Shown here in pieces: positions 15,868 to 25,848 of a stretch of 64,000 nt of DNA; the stretch's first letter is position 1, and every line of letters starts with the position of its first letter. The DNA comes from Bradyrhizobium daqingense. Its GTDB lineage: Bacteria; Pseudomonadota; Alphaproteobacteria; Rhizobiales; Xanthobacteraceae. Where the stretch lies: contig NZ_CP088014.1 in assembly GCF_021044685.1 (NCBI RefSeq), positions 992,001-1,056,000 of the forward strand, given 5' to 3'. The position numbers and the translations under genes were made by a program. The notes below the pieces were generated by a model. That model searched no databases. It was given only the letters and a program-made list of their open reading frames with translations, and was not told where the DNA came from.

Positions 15868-17616
15868 CTACTGTCCCGAAGCCTCCGCGCCGCGCGTCCG
15901 CGGATCGGCCGCGCCGAGCGGCCCGCTTGACGTCACGAGGATCGAATTGGCCGAGGTCTGCCCCATTGGCTCGACGATGACGTGTCCCATCGCCTTCAGC
16001 TCGCCTAGCACATCGCTGGGAAAACCGCTCTCGACCCGCACCTCGTCGGGCAGCCATTGGTGATGCAGCCGCGGCGTGGCGACGGCGGCGGCAACGTCCA
16101 TCCTGTAGTCGAGGACGTTCACGATCACCTGCAGCACCGTCGAGATGATGCGGCTGCCCCCGGGCGAGCCCGTCACCAGTACCGGTTTGCCGTCCCTCAG
16201 CACGATGGTCGGCGACATCGAGGACAGCGGGCGTTTTCCGGGCCCAGGCAGATTGGCCTCGAAGCCGACGAGGCCGTAGGCATTGGAAGCGCCGACCGCG
16301 GCGGTGAAATCGTCGAGCTCGTTGTTGAGCAGCACGCCGGTGCCGTCCGCGACGAGGCCGACGCCATAGCTGAAGTTCAGCGTATAGGTGTTGCTGACGG
16401 CGTTGCCGCGGCCGTCGACGACGGAGAAATGGGTGGTGTTGCTGCCTTCGCGCGGCGTGGTGGCGGCAGATACGAGCTCCTTCGACGGCGTGGCGCGATC
16501 TGTGGAAATGCCGGCGCGCAGCTTGGCGGCATAGTCCTTCGCGGTCAGCGTTTCGATCGGTGCTTTGACGAAGGCAGGATCGCCGAGATAGCGCGCGCGG
16601 TCCGCATAGGCGCGCTTCATGGCCTCGATCAAAAGATGTAGCGAGGCCGCCGATCCCTGCTTGAGATCGGCGAGCTGAAAGCCTTCGAGGATGTTGAGTG
16701 TCTCCACCAGCACCACGCCGCCGGACGAGGGCAGCGGCATCGAGACGATGTCGTAGCCGCGATAGGTCCCGCGCACCGGTGCGCGGATCACCGCTTGATA
16801 AGTCTTGAGGTCGGCCGGCGTCATGATGCCGCCGGCGTCAGTCACGGCCTTGGCGAGCTGTTCCGCAACCGGTCCCTCGTAGAAGCCGCGCGGCCCCTGT
16901 GCGGCGACGGCCGACAGCGTTGCAGCGAGATCGGCTTGCACCAGCCTGTCACCTTGAACAAGCGGCGTGCCGTCGGGGCGCGAGAAGATCTTGGCCGAGG
17001 ACGGCCAGCGCGCCAGCCGCCGGTGCCAGCTCGGCAGCGTATCGGCCAAGTCATCGCTAACGACGAAGCCGTCGCGGGCGAGCGCGATTGCGGGCTCGAG
17101 CAGTTGCGTCAGCGTGAATCGGCCCGAGCCGTATTTCTCCAGTGCGAGCGCAAGACCTGCGACGGTGCCGGGCACGCCGATGCCGAGCGCAGAATCTCGC
17201 GACTTCGTCACGTCAGGCTTGCCATCGGGGCCGAGGAAGATTTGCGGCGTGGTCGCGGCCGGTGCGGTCTCGCGATAGTCGATCGTGATGTCTTCGTTAC
17301 GATCGGCGGAATGGATCACCATGAAGCCGCCGCCGCCGATATTGCCGGCGCGCGGATAGGTCACGGCCATCGCAAAGCCGGTGGCGACGGCGGCGTCGAC
17401 GGCATTTCCGCCCCGCCGCAGGATGTCGGCGCCGACCTGTGCGGAAATCTTCTCCTGCGCCACCACCATGCCGTGCTCGGCGGCGACGGCACGCACCGCG
17501 TCGCGCGCGGCCGGGACATAGCCCCGCCGTGCATCCTGGGCCGTCGCGGGCACGAGGCCGAGCGCCAGCGTGGCGATGACGGCCAACAATGTCCGCCGTG
17601 TCAAATATGACGACAT
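15868..17616 (-). CDS. ggt: Gamma-glutamyltransferase precursor
   Basis: A 582-residue periplasmic enzyme, close to the E. coli length of 580. A signal peptide (about 1-27, hydrophobic core LLAVIATLALGLVPATAQ) is followed by the heavy chain starting AAEHGMVVAQEKISAQVGAD. The precursor cuts itself before the catalytic threonine in NTTHFSVVDGRGNAVSNTYT (about residue 393-394). PLSSMSPTIVLRDGKP and GSPGGSRIISTV of the light chain are present. It cleaves glutathione and other gamma-glutamyl compounds. The ATG at 17616 fits the signal peptide. Divergent from the UMF1-type MFS gene. Confidence 0.93.
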   Translation of the reverse strand: MSSYLTRRTLLAVIATLALGLVPATAQDARRGYVPAARDAVRAVAAEHGMVVAQEKISAQVGADILRRGGNAVDAAVATGFAMAVTYPRAGNIGGGGFMVIHSADRNEDITIDYRETAPAATTPQIFLGPDGKPDVTKSRDSALGIGVPGTVAGLALALEKYGSGRFTLTQLLEPAIALARDGFVVSDDLADTLPSWHRRLARWPSSAKIFSRPDGTPLVQGDRLVQADLAATLSAVAAQGPRGFYEGPVAEQLAKAVTDAGGIMTPADLKTYQAVIRAPVRGTYRGYDIVSMPLPSSGGVVLVETLNILEGFQLADLKQGSAASLHLLIEAMKRAYADRARYLGDPAFVKAPIETLTAKDYAAKLRAGISTDRATPSKELVSAATTPREGSNTTHFSVVDGRGNAVSNTYTLNFSYGVGLVADGTGVLLNNELDDFTAAVGASNAYGLVGFEANLPGPGKRPLSSMSPTIVLRDGKPVLVTGSPGGSRIISTVLQVIVNVLDYRMDVAAAVATPRLHHQWLPDEVRVESGFPSDVLGELKAMGHVIVEPMGQTSANSILVTSSGPLGAADPRTRGAEASGQ

Positions 17617-17732
17617 TTCAAAATTCCCGTCGTGCCTTTCAGGCAGTCCCTTGGGGCAGTTCACAGCCGTCACTGCAATGCTATACGGTTTGCCCCGAGA
17701 GAGGCAAAACTGTTCGTGATGAGGACTGTGTG

Positions 17733-19118
17733 ATGACGACGATTGCCCCGGATGCGCGCATGGCTAGCGCGCGGCGTACTTATCCGCCGCGCGCCGCCGT
17801 CGTCAGCTGGATCTTCTTCGATTGGGCCGCGCAGCCCTACTTCACGCTGATCACGACCTTCGTGTTCGCGCCCTACTTCGCGACGGCCATCGCGCCAAAT
17901 CCCGCCGCCGGCCAATCCTTGTGGGGCTTTGCGATGGCGGCCGCGGGCCTTGCGATCGCGCTGTTGTCGCCGGTGCTCGGCGCCATCGCGGACGCTTCGG
18001 GTCGCAGGAAACCGTGGATCGCGGGTTTTGGCGCGGTGCTGGTGCTGGCGTCATGCACGCTGTGGATCGGCAAGCCCGGCGATGTCACCATCATTCCGCT
18101 GCTGCTCACCGCAGTTGCGCTCGCCAGCGTCGGTGCGGAATTCGCCACGCTCTTCAACAATGCGATGATGCCGACCCTGGTGCCGCCGGAACGGATCGGC
18201 CGCCTCTCCGGCACTGGCTGGGCGACGGGCTACATCGGCGGCATCGTCAGCCTGATCATCGTGCTCGGACTGCTCGCTGCCAATCCCGAGACCGGCCGCA
18301 CGCTGCTCGGCTTCACGCCGCTGTTCGGGCTCGATCCCATCACGCGTCAGGGCGATCGTGCCGCGGGGCCGTTGACCGCGCTCTGGTTCATCATCTTCGT
18401 GACGCCGATGTTCCTGTTTACGCCGGATTATCCGGCCAAGCGTCCGCTGGGCAAGGCCCTGCGCGAAGGGCTGGCCGAGCTGAAGAAATCGATCAGCAGC
18501 CTGCCGAAGCAAAAGTCGCTCGCGGCGTTCCTGCTCGCCAACATGATCTACACCGACGGGCTGGTGTCGCTGTTTGCCTTCGGCGGCATCTATGCCGCCG
18601 GCACGTTCGGCTGGCACACGATCCAGATCGGCACGTTCGGCATCATGCTCGCGATTGCCGGCGCGTTCGGCGCCTGGCTCGGCGGCAAGATCGATGACCG
18701 TCTCGGGCCGCGGCGTGTGATCGCCGGTAGCCTGCTGATCCTGCTGCTGTCGGTGGCGGCAATCCTGCTGGTCGACAAGGACAGCGTATTGTTCGTCAAG
18801 GTCGCGCCGCCGCAGCCGGGTGCAGGCCTGTTCGCGAGCGCCGCGGAGCGCGCCTATCTCGTGCTGGGCTGCCTGATCGGCGCGGCCGGCGGCCCATTGC
18901 AAGCCGCCTCTCGCACGCTGTTGATCCGGCTGGCACCGAAGGACCGCATTGCCCAGTACTTCGGCCTGTTCGCCTTGACCGGCAAGGTGACGTCCTTCAT
19001 CGGCCCGCTCCTGATCGGCATGATCACCGCGGCAACGGCGAGCCAGAAGGCCGGCATGGCCGTGCTGGTGGTGTTCTTCGTTGCGGGATTGGGGCTGTTG
19101 ATGCGGGTGCGGGAGTAG
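17733..19118 (+). CDS. MFS transporter, UMF1 (ATG22-like) family
   Basis: A 461-residue membrane transporter. The opening [20 protein letters not shown] (about 24-43), then [19 protein letters not shown] and the helix-4 region [20 protein letters not shown], are typical of the UMF1 family, related to the fungal vacuolar exporter Atg22. Twelve hydrophobic segments are visible. Bacterial substrates are unknown, amino-acid or peptide export being a guess from Atg22. The ATG at 17733 follows a GAGGA-rich leader. Because it is divergent from ggt, a link to glutathione-derived amino acids is possible but unproved. Confidence 0.82.
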   Translation: MTTIAPDARMASARRTYPPRAAVVSWIFFDWAAQPYFTLITTFVFAPYFATAIAPNPAAGQSLWGFAMAAAGLAIALLSPVLGAIADASGRRKPWIAGFGAVLVLASCTLWIGKPGDVTIIPLLLTAVALASVGAEFATLFNNAMMPTLVPPERIGRLSGTGWATGYIGGIVSLIIVLGLLAANPETGRTLLGFTPLFGLDPITRQGDRAAGPLTALWFIIFVTPMFLFTPDYPAKRPLGKALREGLAELKKSISSLPKQKSLAAFLLANMIYTDGLVSLFAFGGIYAAGTFGWHTIQIGTFGIMLAIAGAFGAWLGGKIDDRLGPRRVIAGSLLILLLSVAAILLVDKDSVLFVKVAPPQPGAGLFASAAERAYLVLGCLIGAAGGPLQAASRTLLIRLAPKDRIAQYFGLFALTGKVTSFIGPLLIGMITAATASQKAGMAVLVVFFVAGLGLLMRVRE

Positions 19119-19140
19119 CCGCACTACACGGTTTCGCCGC

Positions 19141-19226
19141 CGTCATTGCGAGGAGCGAAGCGGACGAAGCAATCCAGACTTTGTCTGCGGGAAGATTCTG
19201 GATTGCTTCGCTGCGCTCGCATGACG
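19141..19226. repeat. Palindromic intergenic repeat, family B copy 1
   Basis: Starts CGTCATTGCGAGGAGCGAAG and ends with the near-complement CTGCGCTCGCATGACG, with GAAGCAATCCAGA and TCTGGATTGCTTC as inner arms. The second copy is at 57078-57163 in the same orientation. It lies downstream of both the UMF1 and purH genes, which converge here. Confidence 0.8.
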
Positions 19227-19272
19227 ACGTCGGTGGGATCGACATCGCTCTGCAGCCATTAAGCCGGTCGGC

Positions 19273-20865
19273 TCAATGCCTGAAGTGCCGCGTTCCCGTG
19301 AACACCATGGCGATGCCGTGCTCGTCGGCGGCCTTGATCACCTCGTCGTCGCGCATCGAGCCGCCGGGCTGCACCACGGCGGTGGCGCCGGCCTCGATGC
19401 AGGCGAGCATGCCGTCGGCGAAGGGGAAGAACGCATCCGAGGCTACCACCGAGCCCTTGGTCAGGGGCTCGGCGAGCTTCAGCTCACTCGCCGCATCCTG
19501 TGCCTTGCGCGCCGCGATCCGCGCTGAGTCGACGCGGCTCATCTGGCCCGCGCCGATGCCGACGGTAGCGAGATCCTTGGCGTAGATGATGGTGTTGGAC
19601 TTGACGTGTTTTGCCACACGGAACGCGAATTTCAGGTCGCGCATCTCGGCATCCGTGGGCGCCCGCTTGGTCACGACCTTGAAGGTCATGTCGTCGACCA
19701 CGGCGTTGTCGCGGCTCTGCACCAGCAGGCCGCCGGCGACCGTCTTGGCGGTGAGGCCGGGCGCGCGCGGATCGGGCAGGCTGCCGGCGAGCAGCAGGCG
19801 CAGGTTCTTCTTCCCTCCGATGATGGAGGTGGCTTCTTCGCTGGCGTCCGGTGCGATGATCACTTCGGTGAAGATCTTCGTGATCTCGCGCGCGGTGTCG
19901 GCGTCGAGCGGACGGTTCATCGCGATGATCCCGCCGAAGGCGGAGGTGGAATCGCAGGCGAGCGCCTTGCGATAGGCGTCCACGAGGTTTGCGCCTTCTG
20001 CCACGCCGCAGGGATTGGCGTGCTTGACGATGACGCAGGCTGCGGTGCGCGCGGCATCGAACTCGCCGATACATTCATAGGCCGCGTCGGTGTCGTTGAT
20101 GTTGTTGTAGGACAGCTCCTTGCCCTGCAGCTGGCGCGCGGTGGAGACGCCCGGGCGCTTGTCGGGCGTCGCGTAGAACGCCGCGGTCTGGTGCGGGTTC
20201 TCGCCGTACCGCAGCGATTGGATCAGCCGGCCGCCGAAGGCGCGGAAATCGGGCGCGTCGATTTCGAGCTGGCGGCTGAACCAGTTCGAGATGGCAGCGT
20301 CATAAGCGCCGGTGCGGGCATAGGCCTTTGCGGCCAGCCGCCGGCGCAGCTTCAGCGTCGTCGCACCGTTGTTGGCGGCAAGTTCGTCGAGCACGGCCTT
20401 GTAGTCCTCTGCCTCGACCACGACGGTGACATCGTCATGGTTCTTGGCGGCGGCGCGGATCATCGCGGGACCGCCGATGTCGATGTTCTCGATGCAATCC
20501 TCGAAGCCGGCGCCTTTGTCGACGGTCGCCTCGAACGGATAGAGGTTGACGACGAGCAGGTCGATCGGCGCGATGCCGTGCGCCTTCATCGCCTCGGCAT
20601 GCTCCTTGTTGTCGCGGATCGCGAGCAGGCCACCATGCACCTTGGGATGCAGCGTCTTGACCCGGCCGTCCATCATCTCGGGGAAGCCGGTGAGGTCGGA
20701 GACGTCCTTCACCTTGAGGCCGGCCGCCGCGATCGCTTTCGCGGTGCCGCCGGTCGAGATCAGCTCGACATCGTGCGCGGCCAGCGTCTTGGCGAACTCG
20801 ATCAGGCCGGTCTTGTCGGAAACGGAAAGCAGGGCACGGGTGACGCGGCGGGGATGGTCAGTCAT
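19273..20865 (-). CDS. purH: Bifunctional AICAR formyltransferase/IMP cyclohydrolase
   Basis: A 530-residue enzyme for the last two steps of IMP synthesis. The N-terminal IMP cyclohydrolase domain (about 1-195) begins [19 protein letters not shown] and has the STGGTAKAI and [13 protein letters not shown] motifs. The AICAR formyltransferase domain follows, with [25 protein letters not shown], and the C-terminal DAFFPFADG and [12 protein letters not shown] blocks. The ATG at 20865 gives the usual start [13 protein letters not shown]; an in-frame TTG two codons upstream is not needed. The heparinase-like and rsmB genes lie upstream on the same strand. Confidence 0.97.
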   Translation of the reverse strand: MTDHPRRVTRALLSVSDKTGLIEFAKTLAAHDVELISTGGTAKAIAAAGLKVKDVSDLTGFPEMMDGRVKTLHPKVHGGLLAIRDNKEHAEAMKAHGIAPIDLLVVNLYPFEATVDKGAGFEDCIENIDIGGPAMIRAAAKNHDDVTVVVEAEDYKAVLDELAANNGATTLKLRRRLAAKAYARTGAYDAAISNWFSRQLEIDAPDFRAFGGRLIQSLRYGENPHQTAAFYATPDKRPGVSTARQLQGKELSYNNINDTDAAYECIGEFDAARTAACVIVKHANPCGVAEGANLVDAYRKALACDSTSAFGGIIAMNRPLDADTAREITKIFTEVIIAPDASEEATSIIGGKKNLRLLLAGSLPDPRAPGLTAKTVAGGLLVQSRDNAVVDDMTFKVVTKRAPTDAEMRDLKFAFRVAKHVKSNTIIYAKDLATVGIGAGQMSRVDSARIAARKAQDAASELKLAEPLTKGSVVASDAFFPFADGMLACIEAGATAVVQPGGSMRDDEVIKAADEHGIAMVFTGTRHFRH

Positions 20866-21029
20866 GAGCAAGATCCTCTGCTAAGGGAGTGTCTATGCCC
20901 AGGCGCGCGGCGGATATGTGTCGCGCTTCCCGATGGTGCTCCATCCAAGGTCGCCAGTCGCGCGAGCGCGTGCTCGATAGCAGCTTTCGGCCGGTTTCAC
21001 AACGCCGGACAAGATTGGCAGACCTGCGT

Positions 21030-22787
21030 CTACAGCGGCAATTCCGGCTCGCGCCGCGCATTTCGTCGGGCATTGGTGACCGCCGGCGAGGCCGTGGAAC
21101 GCACGAAGCTCCAGCGGATCGAGGGCGCCTGCCGCGCGTCCTGCCGGATCACGATCTGCGCGGTGCGGCGCGGCCCGTCATTGCCGGCCAGGAACACGCT
21201 GTCCTCGAGGTCGACCTTGTCGTCCAAGGCTTCAAAGGTCCAGACGTCACGGTTCGGCAGCACCAGCATGACGCCGCGGGCATCCGAGAGACGGCTCGCC
21301 TTCACCGCCGGATGCAGATGGAAGCGCAGAGCGAAATCGGCATCCGCACCCTTGAAGCGCCCGCCCTGCGGGGGCGACAGCGTATCCTCACCGTCGATGC
21401 GCGCGCCGTCATTGGCGATCATCAGCACGCGGCGATGGATCGCGCCGAATTTCGAGAGATAGCCGTCATGCGAGGCCGTCAGCAGCGTGCCGTTCTGCAC
21501 GATTTCGCGATAGCTCTCGACCTCGACGGGACCGCTTGTGACAGGCGCGCCGTGCAGCAGCCGCTTCATCGCCGACATCTCCACGAACTGGCATGAGGAG
21601 GTCTCGTGATAGGTCAGCGTCGAATGCGCCGCGGTGCCGCGCGCGAACGGCCTCCAATTGTCGCGGCCCGTGGTCGGCATGCCGCAATTGGTGACGATGC
21701 GGCTGATTCCGGAGGACAGTTCGAACGACAGGCAGCCGGCATGGGCGTCGTGGCTGACGCCGGCCGGCGGCGGCGGCCCGGTGTCGATGATCACGGTGGT
21801 CTGGCCGGCATCGAGGCGCTGGAAGCCGGTATGCGGCATGTTCGCCATCGGCGCGCCGTGGGTGTCGTCATAGGCGAGCAGCGTCGCGAGCAGGTCGGAC
21901 GGCGTCGCGCTCATGCCGTTGAACAGCGCGAAATTGCCGTCGCCGTGCCGGAAGAAGCGCAGCATCGGCATCATGCGGTCGATCGCGTTGAGCAGCGCCG
22001 GCGGCGGCGCGATGTTGCGCGCGGCAAAGGTCTGCCGCAGCGGCAACAGGTCGATCAGGAGGTCGATCAGCGCGCCCGGGTTGCGCGAGATGTGTCCGCC
22101 GTCGGGCAGGATCTGCCGCTGCAATTCGTCGGAGAGCTTCTTGGAGGCGCTGCGGATGTGGCGCGCCTGGTTGGCGAGGCACAGCGCCGCGTAGCACAGC
22201 GCGATCAGCACCTGCAGCTTCGGCACGCCATCGGGAATGTTGACCATCGTGTAGCGCAGGAAGCGGATCTCGCGTGCGAGCGCGCGCAGGTACCGGCGGT
22301 AGAACTTGTTGTCGGTGTCGTTGAGCACCAGAGGTGCCTGGGACAACAGCGAGATCACGCGCCGTGCCAGCACGTCGGCGCGCCGTGCGACCGGACGGCG
22401 CTTGTTGGCGGGATTCGAGATCCAGTCCTCGACCAGCGCGCGCGCATTGGCCCGCGTCAGCGCGGTGTCGGCGGCGCGAAGGTGCCGCAGCCAGCCGAAG
22501 CCGAGCAGTGCGACCTCCCAATCCTCCGACGGCGGTTCGAGATCGAAGATCGAGCGGCCATGGCAATTGACGATCTTGCCGGCGAAGACGAAGCGGCCGG
22601 CATAGATCTCGGCGGCGCGGGTCGCATCCGCGGTGCGCAAATCATGCGGTGCGATGATCAGCCGGTCGGTGCGGCTCGGCCAGACCCGCGACACCGCGAT
22701 GGACCCGCCGCTCGCGCGCGCGAGCATGTTCCGCGCGAAGCGGTTCATGACCAGCGTCGAGATACGTCTGCGTTGAGCGACCGACAC
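21030..22787 (-). CDS. Heparinase II/III-family protein
   Basis: A 585-residue protein with an alpha/alpha-toroid N-terminal half and a heparinase II/III beta-sandwich C-terminal half. Recognisable parts are LLGFGWLRHLRAAD (about 94), LPDGGHISRNPGALIDLLID (about 231, the segment common to rhizobial members) and GTAAHSTLTYHETSSCQF (about 405), with the conserved His/Tyr region of the sandwich. No signal peptide is seen, so its site of action is unclear. The start is GTG with an AAGG ribosome site; an in-frame ATG lies 13 codons later (22748). It stands between rsmB and purH on one strand. Its substrate is unknown. Confidence 0.82.
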   Translation of the reverse strand: MSVAQRRRISTLVMNRFARNMLARASGGSIAVSRVWPSRTDRLIIAPHDLRTADATRAAEIYAGRFVFAGKIVNCHGRSIFDLEPPSEDWEVALLGFGWLRHLRAADTALTRANARALVEDWISNPANKRRPVARRADVLARRVISLLSQAPLVLNDTDNKFYRRYLRALAREIRFLRYTMVNIPDGVPKLQVLIALCYAALCLANQARHIRSASKKLSDELQRQILPDGGHISRNPGALIDLLIDLLPLRQTFAARNIAPPPALLNAIDRMMPMLRFFRHGDGNFALFNGMSATPSDLLATLLAYDDTHGAPMANMPHTGFQRLDAGQTTVIIDTGPPPPAGVSHDAHAGCLSFELSSGISRIVTNCGMPTTGRDNWRPFARGTAAHSTLTYHETSSCQFVEMSAMKRLLHGAPVTSGPVEVESYREIVQNGTLLTASHDGYLSKFGAIHRRVLMIANDGARIDGEDTLSPPQGGRFKGADADFALRFHLHPAVKASRLSDARGVMLVLPNRDVWTFEALDDKVDLEDSVFLAGNDGPRRTAQIVIRQDARQAPSIRWSFVRSTASPAVTNARRNARREPELPL

Positions 22788-22903
22788 GCCTTGCCTTGAT
22801 GGGGAGAGGATTCCGACGAATCCTTATTAATCCCAAAATCGGACGGCTGACACCACCTTGAACGGCGCGAATCAGCGTCGCGCTTGCAAAATCCAGTGCA
22901 AAA

Positions 22904-24250
22904 TCAGGATTTAACGAGCCGGGCCGCATAAAATCCGTCGAGCCCGCCGAGCTTTGGATCGGCGTTCGGCAGATGGCTGGGCAGGGTACGCAGATCGCCT
23001 TCTCTGGTGAGGATTTCGTCGAGACCCGCGACCTCCGACGCCTCGATCGGGACGCGGCGAAGCGCGGGCTCTGCCGCCAGCAGCGCGGCGATGGCGTGCT
23101 CGCCCTCTTCGGGTTCCAGCGAACAGGTGCAATAGACCAGCGTCCCTCCGGGTTTGAGCAGCGAGACGGATTTTTGCAGCAGCCGCTGCTGGAGCGCGGT
23201 CAGGGCGGCGATGTCGGATTCCTGCCGGAGCCAGGCCACATCGGGATGACGCCGAATCGTGCCGGTCGAGGTGCAGGGCGCATCGATCAAGATACCGTCG
23301 AAAGCCTCGGCAGGGCCGGCCCATTCCACGGCGTCAGCGACGGCAGTCTCGGCCTGGAGCGACAATCGCCCGAGGTTTTCGCGCAGCCGCGCCACCCGGG
23401 CGGGCGAGCGGTCGATCGCCGTGACATGCGCGCCTGACAGCGCCAGCTGCGCGGTCTTGCCGCCCGGGGCGGCGCAGAGATCGGCGATGGACTTGCCCTT
23501 GATGTCGCCGAACAGCCGGGCCGGCAGCGCGGCGGCCGCGTCCTGCACCCACCATTGTCCCTCGGCGAAGCCCGGCAGCATCGTCACCGAGCCGTGCAGC
23601 AGCATCCGCACCGTTCCGGTCGGCAACGTCTCGCCATGCAGGCGGCTGGCCCATTGTGCAGCATCCGACTTCACGGTGAGGTCGAGCGACGGCTCGTGGC
23701 CGAGCGCGAGCGCCATGTCTCTTGCGGTCGCCTCGCCATAATGCGTGCTCCAGCGTGCGAGCAGCCATGGCGGCAGGTCCAGCGATTGCGCGGCAACTTC
23801 CTCGACCAGGGCCTTGCCCTCGCGCGCGCAGCGGCGCAGCACGGCATTGACGAGGCCGGCATAACGCGCGGCGCGCCGGTCGGATTGCACGAGGCGGACG
23901 GAAAGATCGACGGCGGCGTGATCGGGTACGTCCATCCAGAGGATCTGCGCAGCGCCGATCAGAAGCGCGCTCTGCGCGCGCGGAGCGTCGGAGGGAATGC
24001 CCTTGTCGAGCAGACGGGACAGCACATGGCCGAGCGTGCCGAGCCGGCGCAGCACAGTGGCGACCAAGCGGCGCATCAGCGCGCGGTCGCGGTCGGCCAG
24101 TGTCTTCAATCCGGGATGGGCGCCGCCGCCGTCGAGCTGATCGTCAAGCGTGCGGTGCTTGTGCAGCACACCGTCGACGATGTCGGCGGCAATCCGGCGC
24201 GCCGCAAGACCCGGCACTTCGGATGGAGGAGCGAAACGTTGAGATGGCAT
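22904..24250 (-). CDS. rsmB: RsmB-type 16S rRNA (cytosine-5) methyltransferase
   Basis: A 448-residue RsmB/NOP-family enzyme that uses SAM to methylate cytosine (C967 in E. coli 16S rRNA). An N-terminal NusB-like RNA-binding helical domain (about 15-150) is followed by the Rossmann methyltransferase. The SAM motif is DLCAAPGGKTAQLAL, and the two catalytic cysteines lie in DAPCTSTGTIRRHPD and VYCTCSLEPEEGE. The ATG at 24250 gives MPSQRFAPPSEVPGLAARRI, typical of the family; the frame extends upstream without conserved sequence. It leads the rsmB, heparinase-like, purH series. Confidence 0.92.
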   Translation of the reverse strand: MPSQRFAPPSEVPGLAARRIAADIVDGVLHKHRTLDDQLDGGGAHPGLKTLADRDRALMRRLVATVLRRLGTLGHVLSRLLDKGIPSDAPRAQSALLIGAAQILWMDVPDHAAVDLSVRLVQSDRRAARYAGLVNAVLRRCAREGKALVEEVAAQSLDLPPWLLARWSTHYGEATARDMALALGHEPSLDLTVKSDAAQWASRLHGETLPTGTVRMLLHGSVTMLPGFAEGQWWVQDAAAALPARLFGDIKGKSIADLCAAPGGKTAQLALSGAHVTAIDRSPARVARLRENLGRLSLQAETAVADAVEWAGPAEAFDGILIDAPCTSTGTIRRHPDVAWLRQESDIAALTALQQRLLQKSVSLLKPGGTLVYCTCSLEPEEGEHAIAALLAAEPALRRVPIEASEVAGLDEILTREGDLRTLPSHLPNADPKLGGLDGFYAARLVKS

Positions 24251-24437
24251 GCGGAAGCAAGGTTCTGAGCGAGCGGCAGTTCCGCCGCGATGGGCGCATG
24301 CCTTAACCGGCTCATTTGTGGCACGCGAATATGCCAAATGTAAGAAGGCCTCTCGCGATTGCAGCCCGCCATGCCCATTTCAGCAATGCGTAAATTGGAC
24401 CTCGCACCACGGATGATCTTGCGCTAGGAGCGCCGAC

Positions 24438-24635
24438 ATGAGTGACCAGCCCACTATTTCCGATCGCAAGCAGCTCCCGCCGGCCGCTCAGCGCGCCTTG
24501 GCTGAAGCCGAAGCGCGACGGGCTGCGGCTGCAGCACATGCCGAGGCGGCACCCAGGGAACTGCAGGGACCAAAGGGGCCCGAGCCAACCCGCTACGGCG
24601 ATTGGGAGCGCAAGGGCATCGCGTCGGACTTTTAA
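24438..24635 (+). CDS. DUF1674 protein (SdhAF4-like assembly factor)
   Basis: A 65-residue soluble protein ending in the DUF1674 signature GPKGPEPTRYGDWERKGIAS-DF. Its mitochondrial relative SDHAF4/Sdh8 binds free flavinylated SdhA and helps assemble succinate dehydrogenase. The N-terminal two thirds are Ala- and Glu-rich and low in complexity. The ribosome site TAGGAGC lies eight bases before the ATG. It is divergent from rsmB, its usual neighbour in related genomes as I recall, and leads into the thermonuclease gene. Confidence 0.88.
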   Translation: MSDQPTISDRKQLPPAAQRALAEAEARRAAAAAHAEAAPRELQGPKGPEPTRYGDWERKGIASDF

Positions 24636-24679
24636 AGCTCTCTTGCAGGTTCGGCCGACTCAGCCCTAGCGTGCGCGGG

Positions 24680-25279
24680 ATGCCGCGCTTTGACCCAAGC
24701 CATCCCTCTCGGCCACATCGGTTTTCCTACAGCGGATCGCCGTTTGGCCGTCGCTTCTCCGGTCTGTTGCCATGGATATTCGTGGTCGGCGTCGTGACGG
24801 CCATCGTGCTCGGCTTTCGCCACGGCACCCACTGGCCGATTCCGCATGCGGATGATGGCCAGTCGCGCGATGCCGAAATCATCCTGCAGCAGTCCGGCAA
24901 TTCCGATGTGCGTCAACCCGTCGATGTCGTTCGCACGGTCGACGGCGATACGTTCCTTGCTCGCGTGCATCAGCGCGACGGCCGTGACCTCGTGGCGCGC
25001 ATCCGTCTGCGGGGCATCGACGCGCCCGAGATGAAAGCATCCTGCCAGGCTGAGCTGGAGAAAGCCGAAGCCGCTGGCGATGCCTTGCACAATTTGCTGA
25101 ACCAGGGAGGCGTGACGATACACAATCTTGGTCAAGACAAATACGGCCGCGTTCTTGCCGACGTTTCAACCAAACGCACCCCCAATGTCGCGGCCACGCT
25201 GCTCGCAGGCGGTTACGTGCGCAGCTACAATGGCGGCCATCGCGACGGCTGGTGCGCACGCGGCTGGCGCTTTTGGTAA
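24680..25279 (+). CDS. Membrane-anchored thermonuclease (SNase-like) protein
   Basis: A 199-residue protein with an N-terminal membrane anchor (LLPWIFVVGVVTAIVLGF, about 29-46) and a staphylococcal-nuclease domain (about 85-199). The domain keeps TVDGDTFLARV (catalytic Asp), IRLRGIDAPEMKASC (the Arg and Asp/Glu site) and DKYGRVLADV (second catalytic Arg). It should cut DNA or RNA outside the inner membrane with Ca2+. The ATG at 24680 is chosen because the anchor begins 28 residues later. The gene starts 44 bases after the DUF1674 stop and ends at a strong hairpin shared with the convergent transpeptidase gene. Confidence 0.87.
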   Translation: MPRFDPSHPSRPHRFSYSGSPFGRRFSGLLPWIFVVGVVTAIVLGFRHGTHWPIPHADDGQSRDAEIILQQSGNSDVRQPVDVVRTVDGDTFLARVHQRDGRDLVARIRLRGIDAPEMKASCQAELEKAEAAGDALHNLLNQGGVTIHNLGQDKYGRVLADVSTKRTPNVAATLLAGGYVRSYNGGHRDGWCARGWRFW

Positions 25280-25280
25280 C

Positions 25281-25310
25281 AAAAAAGCCGCGTGGCAACA
25301 CGCAGCTTTC
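25281..25310. terminator. Bidirectional terminator between nuclease and L,D-transpeptidase genes
   Basis: AAAGCCGCGTG (25284-25294) and CACGCAGCTTT (25299-25309) pair at ten of eleven positions around a GCAA tetraloop. The A-tract on the left and T-run on the right give a usable U-tract in either direction. Confidence 0.8.
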
Positions 25311-25332
25311 ACACCCCTCGCGATCCCGGCGA

Positions 25333-25848
25333 TCAGCGTGTCACGACCACCGTCGTGCCAACGGAGACGCGGCCGTAGAGATCGGTGATGTCGTCGTTGA
25401 GCATGCGGATGCAGCCATAGGAGACGAAGCCGCCGATCGAGCCCGGCACGTTGGTGCCGTGGATCGCATATTCGCCGCCGGCCAGCGTCATTGCCGCAAC
25501 GCCCATCGGGTTGCGCGGCGAGCCCCCCGGGATCATGTCGGGAATGTTCGGCTTGTCGCGCTTCACCTCGGCGGGTGGCGCCCAGGCCGGGTTGAGATAC
25601 TTGCCGTCGATCTTCGTTGTGCCGGCCCATTGCTTGCCGGACTTGCCGACGCCGACCGGATAACGCACGGCATGGCCGTTATCGAGGATGAGATAGAGCC
25701 GCCGCTCGCTCGTCTTGACCACGATAGTGCCCGGCGAATAGTCGGCCAGGTGCGCTCCCACCAGCTCCGGCCGCGCCTCGGCGACGGTCGACATCAAGAC
25801 CCCAGCTCCGATAGTGGCGGCCAATGCCACCGCAATCCTCATCGACAT
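25333..25848 (-). CDS. L,D-transpeptidase (YkuD/ErfK family)
   Basis: A 171-residue periplasmic enzyme. A signal peptide (about 1-25, ending TVAEA) precedes a YkuD domain with the full catalytic motif HGTNVPGSIGGFVSYGCIRM (about residues 131-150), whose cysteine in SYGCIRM is the nucleophile. It makes 3-3 crosslinks in peptidoglycan or attaches proteins to it. The opening GTIVVKTSERRLYLI is typical of the Rhizobiales group. Two close ATGs (25848 and 25842) fit; the first has a GGGAAGC-like site upstream. Confidence 0.92.
   Translation of the reverse strand: MSMRIAVALAATIGAGVLMSTVAEARPELVGAHLADYSPGTIVVKTSERRLYLILDNGHAVRYPVGVGKSGKQWAGTTKIDGKYLNPAWAPPAEVKRDKPNIPDMIPGGSPRNPMGVAAMTLAGGEYAIHGTNVPGSIGGFVSYGCIRMLNDDITDLYGRVSVGTTVVVTR

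Noticed and set aside
19606..21462. Long plus-strand open frame opposite purH
   Set aside because: Antisense shadow of purH and the heparinase-like gene with no recognisable domain.
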